15,830 nt of DNA from Candidatus Shapirobacteria bacterium (GTDB lineage: Bacteria; Patescibacteriota; Microgenomatia; UBA12405): the NCBI GenBank assembly GCA_020056515.1, contig JAGVHP010000014.1, positions 1 through 15,830 of the forward strand, given 5' to 3'. Positions 6,891 to 13,565 of the stretch are shown in pieces. Both the position numbers and the translations under genes were made by a program. Under the pieces are notes generated by a model, which had not been told where the DNA came from, ran no database searches, and was given only the letters and a program-made list of their open reading frames with translations. Position 1 is the stretch's first letter. Each line of letters starts with the position of its first letter.

Positions 6891-8582
6891 TTATTCCTTT
6901 TCGCCGTTGTAGATTTTAATATGTTTTTTAACCAGGCGAAGGGCGATTACTCTAGCCACTGTTTCCGGGTTCCTGCTTTGATATTCCGATGATTCCTCCA
7001 ATTTCCGGCGTTCTTCATCAATCCGGTCATATTCACCAATCGGAATATGCTGTTTTTTTAAAATTACCCCCCTCTCTTCTTTTATGACTTTATCAAAAAT
7101 CTTAGTAAACTCTTCGCGGGCGGATCTGGACAAAATCACCGCCTTCTCGCCCCTAATGTCGTCATGTGTTCCTTTGGCAACTCGTGCAAGAGCGGCAACA
7201 TCTTTCAGATTTACAAAAAAATAAAGATTATAATCATCTATGCATGGTTCTTTAACCGTTTCCTTTGGCGAAGCCGATGCAACATTTACTTCCGGTTTAT
7301 TATCACCAGGCACGGGTTGAGCCTCTAGAACAGCAACCGGACGGGGTGTTTCTTCAACCGCCGGCTCAACCACCTCTTCTTTTGCCGCGGGTTTTTTTTC
7401 AGCAATCACTTCCTCTACTTTTGTGGCCAATGTTGGCCTCATATTGGGAGAATCTTTATCGTAATTGGCAATTGCTACGGACAATATTCCATCCTCTAGG
7501 TTTTCCAACTTATCACCCAATTGTTCCGGCGGTTTTTCTCCCAACAGAGGTTTTATCATCGACAGAATATTTTCACTACTTCCGCCTTCAGCCATTCTCT
7601 CCAGAGCAATTCCCAGTAGCCACAATTTTATCCGTTCCTGGCTCTTTTCCTCAATTCCAGCAAACGCCTTACTCTCCACCAATTTAGCCAGGCACACCCC
7701 GGTTAAATCAGGATTTCTTTTTCCATCTTTTTGTTCGGGAATCGATTGAAAAATTTTGGTAATTTCTACTTTCAGCTGCTTCTGGCCGTCGTCCATCGAC
7801 ACCTCTCCTTCGACTAACTCCGAAAAAGCTCTCCAATGTCCCCAATCAGTATGTTTCGTATCACCGGAATTTCCTTTTTGAATTTTAAACCCCTCACCCA
7901 CCCAGGCCAATTTTCCCAATCTTATTGCTGCCTGATTACTTTCATTGTCTCTGCTCATCCTTCCCGCCATATTCATCAAACCCGAAGCAATATCTATTTC
8001 TATGCCGCTAAATCTCGGGTCAGGGGAAGTTATTAACTCCAGCATTTTACCCGGATTTTGCCTCAACCCTTCCGCTACCCTATTTTCCAACAATCCACAA
8101 AGCTCCGTATCAAATTCCAGATCATACAATACCCGCTGTTGCAAAAAGGCCGTCCCCAAATCTCCTTCGTGCAAGGCCCCCATTATAATTCCTCTCCCTC
8201 TTGCTAATTGAGCAGTAATCCCGGCCTCTTGTTCTTTTATCTCCTTTCCTGCCGCCACCAATTCTTCTTCTGATTCTGACATCCGAGTCACTTCCCCGGG
8301 TGGTTTCACCTGACGGTCTATTCCCCAAAACCTAATCTGGTTATTTCCCACCAGACTGCCTTCAAATTCGTAAACCACACCAGTAGAATTTTTGTCATCA
8401 TGGCCCACGGCCGCGGTGTATTCCAAGTAACCGTCATATCCTCCCTGCCACTGTTCAGTAAATTCAGCTGTTCCGGCCCGGGCAAGAATTTCCGTTCTAC
8501 GAATCGAAGGATTTTTATTAATTATTAATTTTGCGGCCTCAATTGGTGTTTGATTGGGAATGACTTCATCCTCGTCCGGCAT
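6891..8582 (-). CDS. large soluble protein of unknown function
   Basis: The 563 residues contain no membrane segment or signal, so the protein is probably cytoplasmic. I do not recognise a family. The N-terminal half (about 1-385) is mixed alpha/beta becoming mostly helical, with many charged residues. A Glu/Pro/Ala/Val-rich disordered linker (about 388-447) leads to a compact C-terminal part (450-563) rich in Lys/Glu helices. The layout, an N-terminal module, a flexible linker and a small charged C-terminal domain, fits a scaffold or binding protein, but this is only a guess. The ATG at 8582 has no Shine-Dalgarno site; TATAAA sits 7 nt upstream. It converges on the KPVIYLYP gene with a 6-nt gap between stops. 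Confidence 0.8.
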   Translation of the reverse strand: MPDEDEVIPNQTPIEAAKLIINKNPSIRRTEILARAGTAEFTEQWQGGYDGYLEYTAAVGHDDKNSTGVVYEFEGSLVGNNQIRFWGIDRQVKPPGEVTRMSESEEELVAAGKEIKEQEAGITAQLARGRGIIMGALHEGDLGTAFLQQRVLYDLEFDTELCGLLENRVAEGLRQNPGKMLELITSPDPRFSGIEIDIASGLMNMAGRMSRDNESNQAAIRLGKLAWVGEGFKIQKGNSGDTKHTDWGHWRAFSELVEGEVSMDDGQKQLKVEITKIFQSIPEQKDGKRNPDLTGVCLAKLVESKAFAGIEEKSQERIKLWLLGIALERMAEGGSSENILSMIKPLLGEKPPEQLGDKLENLEDGILSVAIANYDKDSPNMRPTLATKVEEVIAEKKPAAKEEVVEPAVEETPRPVAVLEAQPVPGDNKPEVNVASASPKETVKEPCIDDYNLYFFVNLKDVAALARVAKGTHDDIRGEKAVILSRSAREEFTKIFDKVIKEERGVILKKQHIPIGEYDRIDEERRKLEESSEYQSRNPETVARVIALRLVKKHIKIYNGEKE

Positions 8583-8589
8583 AATTTTA

Positions 8590-8595
8590 TTTATA
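8590..8595 (-). promoter_or_regulatory. possible -10 box for the 563-residue protein gene
   Basis: On the minus strand TATAAA lies 7 nt before the ATG, with no Shine-Dalgarno site between, again fitting a leaderless start. The region (8583-8625) is very AT-rich and no good -35 is seen, so this is weak evidence alone. Confidence 0.35.
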
Positions 8596-8693
8596 TTTAA
8601 TTTATATTAACTAAATCTATCATATTCTTATCAATTCTGTTTTCGTCCTTTTGCTTTGCCGGCCGTAGCCAAGCGTAGGCTGGAACTCATCAG

Positions 8694-8710
8694 TACCGAC
8701 TTCATCGGTA
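8694..8710. repeat. perfect 6-bp hairpin
   Basis: TACCGA-CTTCA-TCGGTA, downstream of the terminator of the coiled-coil gene. The rest of 8640-8700 holds short GC-rich inverted motifs (AGCC...GGCT) and no gene. Confidence 0.4.
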
Positions 8711-8781
8711 GAACAAAATCCACTCACCGCCAACAAAGAAGGGAATCCCCGAAGGGACTCCCTCGATGCCGTGGTGAGTGG
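8711..8781 (-). terminator. compound terminator of the coiled-coil gene
   Basis: On the minus strand an outer 9-bp stem CCACTCACC/GGTGAGTGG (8720-8728 with 8773-8781) encloses an inner 9-bp stem GGGAGTCCC/GGGATTCCC (one G-T pair) closed by a TTCG loop, the very stable UUCG tetraloop. ATTTTGTTCT follows the outer stem. It starts 18 nt after the stop codon at 8800. Confidence 0.65.
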
Positions 8782-8799
8782 TCGCTCACTGAAGAATTG

Positions 8800-9432
8800 T
8801 TACCGGTTGTTGAGGTAGTTGGCGAGCTCAGTTGCCACCCGTTCGATTGAATCGTCCAAGTCGCAGGTATCGTTGTAAATGGCGTCAAGATTATCTGCAG
8901 ACGGGTTGACATTATTGTAGTACTTGTCTGACCAGAGGTAATACAGGTCAGATTTAACATTGTCGACATCGTAGTCAAACTGGTCGAGGGTGTCGTACAA
9001 CCCGTAGAGTTGATCGACCAGATCTTGACTGTCCGCCAAATATTGTTCAGCCTCGTCCTGGTAGTAGTCGATGGTATCTTGAGCATCGTTGACATATTGG
9101 TTGTAGTCGTCCTCCAAATTCTGATAATAGTCCTGCCAATCTTCAACAGAGTCCTGGTAACTTTCAACGACACTCTCGAGGTAGGTGATGGTTTGGTGTT
9201 GCTTAATATTGAAAAAGATGCTGACACTGAGGCCGATGACGAGAAGGTCGACCAGGACCCAGGGAAGAACACGAAGGAACTTGGTGCCTTTTCTGGGAGC
9301 CGGACGTAAGTGGTTTGCCACGTCTTCGGTAGTGAATGGGGCGCGGCTGGTCATAGTGACTTGCTGACCATTTGGGAGGACTACCTCGTGGATATACCGA
9401 GGGCCGAACAGACGAGCGAATAGCTTCTTCAT
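8800..9432 (-). CDS. single-pass membrane protein with acidic coiled-coil domain
   Basis: The 210 residues have a short N-terminal domain with RYIHEVVLPNGQQVTMTSR (12-30), a basic stretch (46-54), one membrane helix (about 54-75) and an extracytoplasmic region extremely rich in Asp, Tyr, Gln and Asn with heptad-like spacing (about 80-165), probably a coiled coil. Orientation with the short domain inside follows from the basic residues before the helix. The ATG is preceded by AAGGAAAAAAGGAA, a Shine-Dalgarno-like purine run absent from most genes here. Both UTRs contain strong hairpins. Base use is more balanced than in flanking genes, as in the neighbour at 9621-10601, so the pair may have been acquired together. 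No family recognised. Confidence 0.8.
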   Translation of the reverse strand: MKKLFARLFGPRYIHEVVLPNGQQVTMTSRAPFTTEDVANHLRPAPRKGTKFLRVLPWVLVDLLVIGLSVSIFFNIKQHQTITYLESVVESYQDSVEDWQDYYQNLEDDYNQYVNDAQDTIDYYQDEAEQYLADSQDLVDQLYGLYDTLDQFDYDVDNVKSDLYYLWSDKYYNNVNPSADNLDAIYNDTCDLDDSIERVATELANYLNNR

Positions 9433-9473
9433 TTCCTTTTTTCCTTTTCAAGTGAGCAAATTGTGAAAGTGCT

Positions 9474-9546
9474 GAAAGCTAGCACCGCAAACCGGTGGGC
9501 TTTCTGCGTCCCAAGAGGGGCGACTCCAAAGCAGAAATCGTTCTGC
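9474..9546 (-). promoter_or_regulatory. structured 5' leader of the coiled-coil gene
   Basis: Two hairpins lie between this gene and its upstream neighbour. 9474-9504 pairs GAAAGC with GCTTTC around an inner CACCG/CGGTG stem. 9531-9546 is the perfect hairpin GCAGAA-ATCG-TTCTGC. No clear -35/-10 pair was found here, so the gene may be read from the promoter of 9621-10601. Confidence 0.4.
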
Positions 9547-9551
9547 GCTGG

Positions 9552-9622
9552 AAAACCCCCTCAACCGAACAAAAAATAATGCAAAATGCATCACTTTTGT
9601 CGGTTGAGGATAAATGGGTTTT
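9552..9622 (-). terminator. long 3' hairpin of the secreted-protein gene
   Basis: CCTCAACCG-(A)-ACAAAA (9559-9574) pairs with TTTTGT-CGGTTGAGG (9595-9609), with one bulged A. AAAACCC/GGGTTTT (9552-9558 with 9616-9622) extends it over the stop codon. The minus-strand product ends in GGGGGTTTT, a modest T tract, so it may be a terminator or a stabilising 3' structure. Its arm CCTCAACC recurs in the gene's 5' leader. Confidence 0.55.
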
Positions 9623-10601
9623 AGGGGAGGGAGGGTTGATAGATTGGTTCGGTCATATCGGGATGATCGTAACCAGGACGAAGGACAAAACGCTGCAGGA
9701 TGACTTCTCCTGAAGTGTAGGTGGTTTTGACCACGATTTCAGTGTTTACCGGCAGAACCAGCCCGGTATTTTCCGAAATATCGTAATCAGGATTCCACCA
9801 TCTAAATTCCCAGACCAACTGGCCGTTGTCGTTGATATCAAACAGCCCGTGAGTCGAGGAACTCGGTCCGACAAATCCTAGTCCGGCCCAATTCGAACCC
9901 TCATCTAAGCCGCGTACTTGAAAGTCCAGGATGTTGAGCTCCACAGAGTCCAACGTAATGCCAGTATAGAAATCGACAGTGAAACCGCCGCCTCCATACC
10001 AGTCGTGGATTTGATCAGTTGGGTACACGAAGGAGTATTCACCGAGTTTGGTGAGTTCTTCAGTCGTTGCCCAACCAACCATACCTTCGACCTGGTGGCA
10101 AAATCCTGTAACCTGAAGTGTTGGCTCATCCCAGCCGTTTACGTCCCATCCAGCCAAATAGCCATACTCGTTGAATATCCAAACCGTTAGATTGGTGTTA
10201 GAAATTGCATCGAGGGTGGTATCGGATACAATGGTAGTAATCGGGTTATCCCAGCGGTCGTGAAGTTTGTCAGGATCAATCCCGTCGAGCAGACTTTTAT
10301 CTCCGAAGACATATAACGCCCAAACTTCATGGGTTTCTGACCCATCGTACGAAGCGGGGTTATTGGCGTCAGCGGGGACTTCAGCCGTTTCGATTTTGGC
10401 ATACGATAAATCGCAGCCGCGGATTGATTGCCAAAGATCAGTCGGTTCATGGGTTGGGGTAGGGGTTACGGTCGCAGTGGGTGATGCCGCAATGAACACT
10501 GGGGTGGTGTTGATTGCACCAGAATAAAAGCCGCTCAGGCCAACGGACAGCATCACTACCAAGGCGATCAAAATACGGACGAAAGAAGATTTTGTGAACA
10601 T
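9621..10601 (-). CDS. secreted or anchored protein of unknown function
   Basis: The 326 residues start with a signal or anchor (MFTKSSFVRILIALVVMLSVG, membrane part about 8-24), then a Thr/Pro linker (41-53, TATVTPTPTHEPT) and an extracytoplasmic domain rich in Trp, Tyr, Gly and Asp, probably all-beta. Only two cysteines lie in the mature part. I recognise no family. The ATG has a full AGGAGGAGG Shine-Dalgarno site 6 nt upstream, the best in the window. That site is partly enclosed in a small hairpin and preceded by a 57-nt hairpin. Base use is more balanced than in the groEL-side genes. With the coiled-coil gene it forms a minus-strand pair of envelope genes, possibly laterally acquired. Confidence 0.8.
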   Translation of the reverse strand: MFTKSSFVRILIALVVMLSVGLSGFYSGAINTTPVFIAASPTATVTPTPTHEPTDLWQSIRGCDLSYAKIETAEVPADANNPASYDGSETHEVWALYVFGDKSLLDGIDPDKLHDRWDNPITTIVSDTTLDAISNTNLTVWIFNEYGYLAGWDVNGWDEPTLQVTGFCHQVEGMVGWATTEELTKLGEYSFVYPTDQIHDWYGGGGFTVDFYTGITLDSVELNILDFQVRGLDEGSNWAGLGFVGPSSSTHGLFDINDNGQLVWEFRWWNPDYDISENTGLVLPVNTEIVVKTTYTSGEVILQRFVLRPGYDHPDMTEPIYQPSLP

Positions 10602-10604
10602 TTT

Positions 10605-10681
10605 AGTCCTCCTCCTGAAGGACTGGTTGAGGGTTGTCAGCTGATCACGACAGACTCGTGGTCATGTTTCAACCCTCAACC
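10605..10681 (-). promoter_or_regulatory. structured leader with partly sequestered Shine-Dalgarno site
   Basis: On the minus strand a perfect 12-bp stem GGTTGAGGGTTG/CAACCCTCAACC (10670-10681 with 10625-10636) encloses a second stem of nine pairs (10642-10650 with 10656-10664, one G-T pair). Directly after it, AGTCCT/AGGACT (10619-10624 with 10605-10610) folds around TCAGGAGG, holding part of the Shine-Dalgarno site AGGAGGAGG (10608-10616) in stem and loop. This is typical of translational control (RNA thermometer, ligand or protein binding), but no known riboswitch class was recognised. Confidence 0.6.
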
Positions 10682-10758
10682 TTTTCCCTAAAACCTATTT
10701 TTTAAAGTGCGCCTAATTGAAAAAGCAACAATGCTTTATTGTTATCTTCCAATTAAGT

Positions 10759-10778
10759 TAAGATAATTATCTTATAAT
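10759..10778 (+). promoter_or_regulatory. 16-bp palindromic operator candidate overlapping TATAAT
   Basis: TAAGATAATTATCTTA (10759-10774) is a perfect palindrome, and a consensus -10 TATAAT (10773-10778) overlaps its right edge. A homodimeric regulator bound here would block this promoter. The downstream gene encodes a DNA-binding regulator, so autoregulation is plausible. The start from this -10 would give a leader of about 70 nt. Confidence 0.5.
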
Positions 10779-10840
10779 ATGGTTTTATATTCAGGACTTT
10801 TGGCGGACAAAGACCGGACAAATGGGGTAGTTTAAGCTTG

Positions 10841-10849
10841 TGGTATATT
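10841..10849 (+). promoter_or_regulatory. extended -10 (TGG TATATT) for a leaderless regulator mRNA
   Basis: TGGTATATT matches TGn plus a -10 hexamer and ends 6 nt before the ATG at 10856, the same gap as at groEL and the Memo-family gene. It could be a second promoter downstream of the TATAAT at 10773. Confidence 0.45.
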
Positions 10850-10855
10850 AAAGAT

Positions 10856-11764
10856 ATGGGATCCAAAACTATTAGCCTGTTTCTGGAATTAAAAGATAAG
10901 GTTCAATTAGCCAAGAAAAAAGGTAGTAATATCTTGCTCTATACATTCGCCGGCAGCGGCTGCACCCATTATCTTAAGGAGCTAACCCGTGTCGATAAAG
11001 AGTTGACCTATATAAATAGTTCCGATCAGAAATTGGGAAAATATAATTTATTGGATTTACCTTTTAATGAAGCCATTGTTTACATAAGGCAAGTTAATAT
11101 CCGGCAAAAATATTTATTAGTAGTTTCTTCCGGTTTTGAATTTCACTCGTCGGAGATAAAAGAATTAGCCGACCACTTTTATTTTACCTTTCCCTTGCCG
11201 GCCGGATCTTTGACCGATATTAAAGACATGAGTACCCGCTTCGGCGGTAAAAGTGACGTTAACACACTTGAATTAATTATGAAATTATCCGGCGGTATCC
11301 CTAAGTTAGCTAAATATTTAATAGTTCACGAAGGTAAAGTTGATGAAAACGATGTCACTTTCCAGACTCTGTTAAAAAGCATTTCCGATTCAATAACGGG
11401 TTACGATCCCTCCGAATTAAAACGTCTGTCTTTGGTTGACAACAACGGCAATTTCGTCTCCGAATTATTAGTTAAACATCTTTCTAAAATATTGGACATC
11501 AAAATAAATTTTGACCTATCGTTTGAGGAAAAAGGAATTTTATCCAGAGAAAAATTAACCGCCCTGGAAGCTAAAATTATCAAAAAAATGTTGGATAACG
11601 GTGGTCAGATATCAAAAGAAGAAGTTTCGGATATTAAATGGGGGGTTGGTAAATACGATCAATTTTCTGACCAGGCGATTAATAAACAGATGAGACGCCT
11701 AAGTCAGAAACTTAGTAGATTTACTATTGTTACTATTCCCAAAGTTGGTTTCGAAATTCAGTAA
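10856..11764 (+). CDS. regulator with degenerate ATPase-like domain and OmpR-type winged helix
   Basis: The 302 residues fall into two parts. The N-terminal part (about 20-165) resembles an AAA/STAND-type ATPase: a strand then FAGSGCTHYL at 31-40, where a P-loop would be but without the Lys, and SGGIPKLAKYL at 145-155, like the GG-x-P lid motif of archaeal-type ATPases. The C-terminal part (234-302) matches the OmpR/PhoB winged-helix pattern: LTALEAKIIKKMLDNGG, then ISKEEVSDIKWG, the recognition helix region SDQAINKQMRRLSQKL, and the end TIPKVGFEI. It is probably a cytoplasmic DNA-binding regulator that senses something other than phosphorylation, since no receiver domain is present. I chose ATG 10856 over the in-frame TTG 10838, which lies upstream of the leaderless -10. 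The next gene begins one base after its stop. Confidence 0.75.
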   Translation: MGSKTISLFLELKDKVQLAKKKGSNILLYTFAGSGCTHYLKELTRVDKELTYINSSDQKLGKYNLLDLPFNEAIVYIRQVNIRQKYLLVVSSGFEFHSSEIKELADHFYFTFPLPAGSLTDIKDMSTRFGGKSDVNTLELIMKLSGGIPKLAKYLIVHEGKVDENDVTFQTLLKSISDSITGYDPSELKRLSLVDNNGNFVSELLVKHLSKILDIKINFDLSFEEKGILSREKLTALEAKIIKKMLDNGGQISKEEVSDIKWGVGKYDQFSDQAINKQMRRLSQKLSRFTIVTIPKVGFEIQ

Positions 11765-11765
11765 C

Positions 11766-12818
11766 ATGTCCCAAGTTGATTTAAGTCCAGCATCAACTGA
11801 TCTCAAATTTGTTGTCAAAGAAGTTCCACAAATACGACAGACCGGTGAACTTCGTGTCTGGCGTGACGAATGTGGCCACACCCTCCAACTATTGACAGTA
11901 CCCGATCTTGACGGCCGGTTAATGTGTTTACCTCAATATCGGTCCGATCTGGTGGTTGGAGGTGAGGTTCCCCAAGATTTAAAAAAGAGGGGGGTAGATA
12001 GCTTCCATGAAGCAACAATTAATGCTGAAACCAATGCTTATTTTCAAAAGGCTTTAACCAGGCTCCCTGTTTTGCTGGCGGTTCATGCCACTTTTAATAT
12101 GGATATTCGCCCGGATTTGGACCAATTCCCCAATACTTTTCCCACCCCAATCATTGGCGTTGAAGGTCCACCCTGGAGTGGTAAAACCTTTTTTCTGCTA
12201 ACCGAAGCATTGCTCAACGACGATCAATTTTTTGGTGTCCGCGATTTTGATCCATTCGGAATCGAATCTCTTTCCAATTGTCTGGCCGATGTTCGGGTTA
12301 TCGGTCACAATGACCCTAATTATTTTAAGGAGTCAATGCACCGGACTGTCGAAGCGGTTCAAAGAGTTTATACCCAAAAAAGAAAAAGGGGTCAGATTCC
12401 CGATACTAGTCAAGTTACTCTAGCCGGCAAACTAAACACATTGCTTGACGAATATCGCGGCGGTAATCGTCGTTATCATTATTTATTGGATTTACCCGGT
12501 GTTGGCAGCCATTCCGCCCCGCCACACATATTTCAATTACTTCGGTTTTCCCTGCCAACCATTAATCTTGTCGAAGCCTTAAAAAATGATCCGGATCTTG
12601 CCGGTACCGTTTTACCGGGGGTAAAGGTTCCGTTGGAAAAAAAATATCCCTACGTTGATCCGATGGTCAGTCCCGTTGCCTATTTCATTCATTTAAGACG
12701 ACAATTAATTAATCCGATGAATCAAGTTAGTGGTGACAGTTTATTAAATCGGGCTTTGACCGAAAACTATCTTCGACATACAGCTGCCATAAAACTAACT
12801 GAGCCTTCATCTTTGTAA
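11766..12818 (+). CDS. P-loop NTPase, function unknown
   Basis: The 350 residues have an N-terminal region (1-125) of unknown fold. Then a clear Walker A, GPPWSGKT at 134-141, follows a hydrophobic strand (IIGVE). YLLDLPGVG at 239-247 has the DxxG form of a GTPase G3 or Walker B site. Thymidylate-kinase-like or TRAFAC folds are possible, but no base-recognition NKxD motif was seen and the substrate is unknown. There is no membrane segment. I chose ATG 11766, one base after the stop of the regulator gene, over the in-frame TTG at 11727 inside that gene. The tight spacing implies one operon with the regulator. A plausible reading is an NTP-driven protein whose production or activity is coupled to its regulator. 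Confidence 0.75.
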   Translation: MSQVDLSPASTDLKFVVKEVPQIRQTGELRVWRDECGHTLQLLTVPDLDGRLMCLPQYRSDLVVGGEVPQDLKKRGVDSFHEATINAETNAYFQKALTRLPVLLAVHATFNMDIRPDLDQFPNTFPTPIIGVEGPPWSGKTFFLLTEALLNDDQFFGVRDFDPFGIESLSNCLADVRVIGHNDPNYFKESMHRTVEAVQRVYTQKRKRGQIPDTSQVTLAGKLNTLLDEYRGGNRRYHYLLDLPGVGSHSAPPHIFQLLRFSLPTINLVEALKNDPDLAGTVLPGVKVPLEKKYPYVDPMVSPVAYFIHLRRQLINPMNQVSGDSLLNRALTENYLRHTAAIKLTEPSSL

Positions 12819-12862
12819 CCACCACATCATTCTCTGCAGCACCAGAAACAAATCTTAAGACG

Positions 12863-12871
12863 TGATAAAAT
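12863..12871 (+). promoter_or_regulatory. extended -10 TGATAAAAT for the small cysteine protein
   Basis: TG-A-TAAAAT fits an extended -10. The 11-mer CGTGATAAAAT recurs at 14139-14149, 37 nt before the PHP gene start, against 38 nt here. A second possible -10, TATTAT (12878-12883), pairs with TTAAGA (12855-12860) at 17 nt. The 12819-12898 gap shows no terminator for the upstream operon. Confidence 0.4.
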
Positions 12872-12898
12872 TCCCCATATTATAAAATATATAAATTT

Positions 12899-13117
12899 AT
12901 GACTGTACAGATTTCTAAAATCGATAATGAAATAGTTGCGTTTACCATCCCCGCAAGAACTAATTGTCTATCCTGTCGGGTTCCCCACAAAGATCGGACA
13001 GGTATATGTGTTGCTTATTTTGCGGGTAATGGGCGAGTCATTGATTTATCTGAGTTTGGCGGTAAAGAGGATATCAGTAATTGCGGTGTTATCACTACTG
13101 TTCGAAGTTCTCAGTAA
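12899..13117 (+). CDS. small cysteine-containing protein, unknown
   Basis: The 72 residues have four cysteines (C23, C26, C37, C62) and His30. The CLSC pair is a typical half-site for zinc, or for a redox disulfide. There is no signal or membrane segment. The predicted structure is mostly beta. The ATG has no Shine-Dalgarno site but is preceded by -10-like boxes. The composition and conserved-looking Cys spacing suggest a real gene, but short length leaves doubt. Confidence 0.6.
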   Translation: MTVQISKIDNEIVAFTIPARTNCLSCRVPHKDRTGICVAYFAGNGRVIDLSEFGGKEDISNCGVITTVRSSQ

Positions 13118-13157
13118 TAACTTCAACCCACTCACTTCTGTAATTTGAAAAATATAA

Positions 13158-13171
13158 TCCGCTTGCTTTTT
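13158..13171. repeat. left arm of a 14-nt inverted repeat around the small membrane gene
   Basis: TCCGCTTGCTTTTT here is the exact reverse complement of AAAAAGCAAGCGGA at 13454-13467. The arms flank the membrane-protein gene at 13219-13389 and could pair the two ends of its mRNA or mark a very small mobile unit. Confidence 0.5.
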
Positions 13172-13220
13172 GTTTGTTGTGTTGTTTGTTTTGTGTTTTT
13201 GTTTGGTTGTGTGTTGTTTT
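13167..13220. repeat. 54-nt low-complexity tract of only G and T
   Basis: The plus strand contains no A or C for 54 nt. On the strand of the small membrane gene this is an A/C-only, unstructured 3' UTR directly after the stop codon. Confidence 0.7.
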
Positions 13221-13389
13221 ATTTTTTTCGAAAAATGTACACTATTCCGGCCAGAAGGAGTATTACTCCTGATATAACAAATAGTACAACCTGGAAGGTT
13301 GAAAACCCTCCGTATTTGTTATCGAAAACCGCTCCTGCCAAGAACAGTAATACCAGAGCAAAAATCAAACCTTTCTTTAAATTACTCAT
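13219..13389 (-). CDS. 56-residue two-helix membrane protein
   Basis: The protein is MSNLKKGLIFALVLLFLAGA followed by VFDNKYGGFSTFQ and VVLFVISGVILLLAGIVYIF, ending RKK. It has two hydrophobic helices (about 8-22 and 33-53) joined by a short polar loop, with basic residues at both ends, so both termini are probably cytoplasmic. A clear Shine-Dalgarno AAGGAG (13397-13402) is 7 nt before the ATG. A strong promoter (13537-13565) gives a leader of about 140 nt with two hairpins. These signals make it a real gene despite its length; the overlapping plus-strand frame (13145-13513) is a shadow. No family recognised; small holin-like, toxin or regulatory membrane peptides have this shape. Confidence 0.75.
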   Translation of the reverse strand: MSNLKKGLIFALVLLFLAGAVFDNKYGGFSTFQVVLFVISGVILLLAGIVYIFRKK

Positions 13390-13416
13390 GGCTCATCTCC
13401 TTAAAAGAAATTATTT

Positions 13417-13471
13417 CCACATCGTAGGATGTGGTTGGATACAGTTCGCTTTAAAAAAGCAAGCGGACTGT
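13417..13471 (-). promoter_or_regulatory. two hairpins in the leader of the small membrane gene
   Basis: 13417-13434 is a perfect 7-bp stem CCACATC/GATGTGG with a 4-nt loop. 13441-13451 with 13461-13471 is an 11-bp stem ACAGTTCGCTT/AAGCGGACTGT with one G-T pair. The second overlaps the right arm (13454-13467) of the inverted repeat around the gene, so local and long-range pairing are mutually exclusive. Confidence 0.55.
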
Positions 13472-13536
13472 GAATGTGCTTTGCCAGATCGAAAAAAAAC
13501 AGGTTCGTTTTGACACCCTTTCAATCAAGCAGTAAT

Positions 13537-13565
13537 ATTATCCTATAATATATTGATTTTGTCAA
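13537..13565 (-). promoter_or_regulatory. strong promoter of the small membrane gene
   Basis: On the minus strand TTGACA (13560-13565), a spacer of exactly 17 nt and GATAAT (13537-13542). The expected start is near 13530. A plus-strand TTGACA (13510-13515) with TAATAT (13533-13538), also at 17 nt, faces it, and the two -10 boxes overlap. Confidence 0.7.

Noticed and set aside
8724..9272. Minus-strand frame of 182 codons rich in Ser/Thr
   Set aside because: It is an alternative frame of the coiled-coil gene; the repetitive Ser/Thr pattern mirrors the Asp/Tyr/Gln codons, and the other frame has anchor, start site and terminator.
11727..11765. TTG start thirteen codons upstream for the NTPase
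   Set aside because: It would overlap the regulator's C-terminus; ATG 11766 right after that stop is the natural operon start.
13145..13513. Plus-strand frame of 122 codons starting with TTG
   Set aside because: It runs antisense through the small membrane gene, which has a Shine-Dalgarno site and promoter; it has no start signals and a low-complexity N-terminus from the G/T tract.
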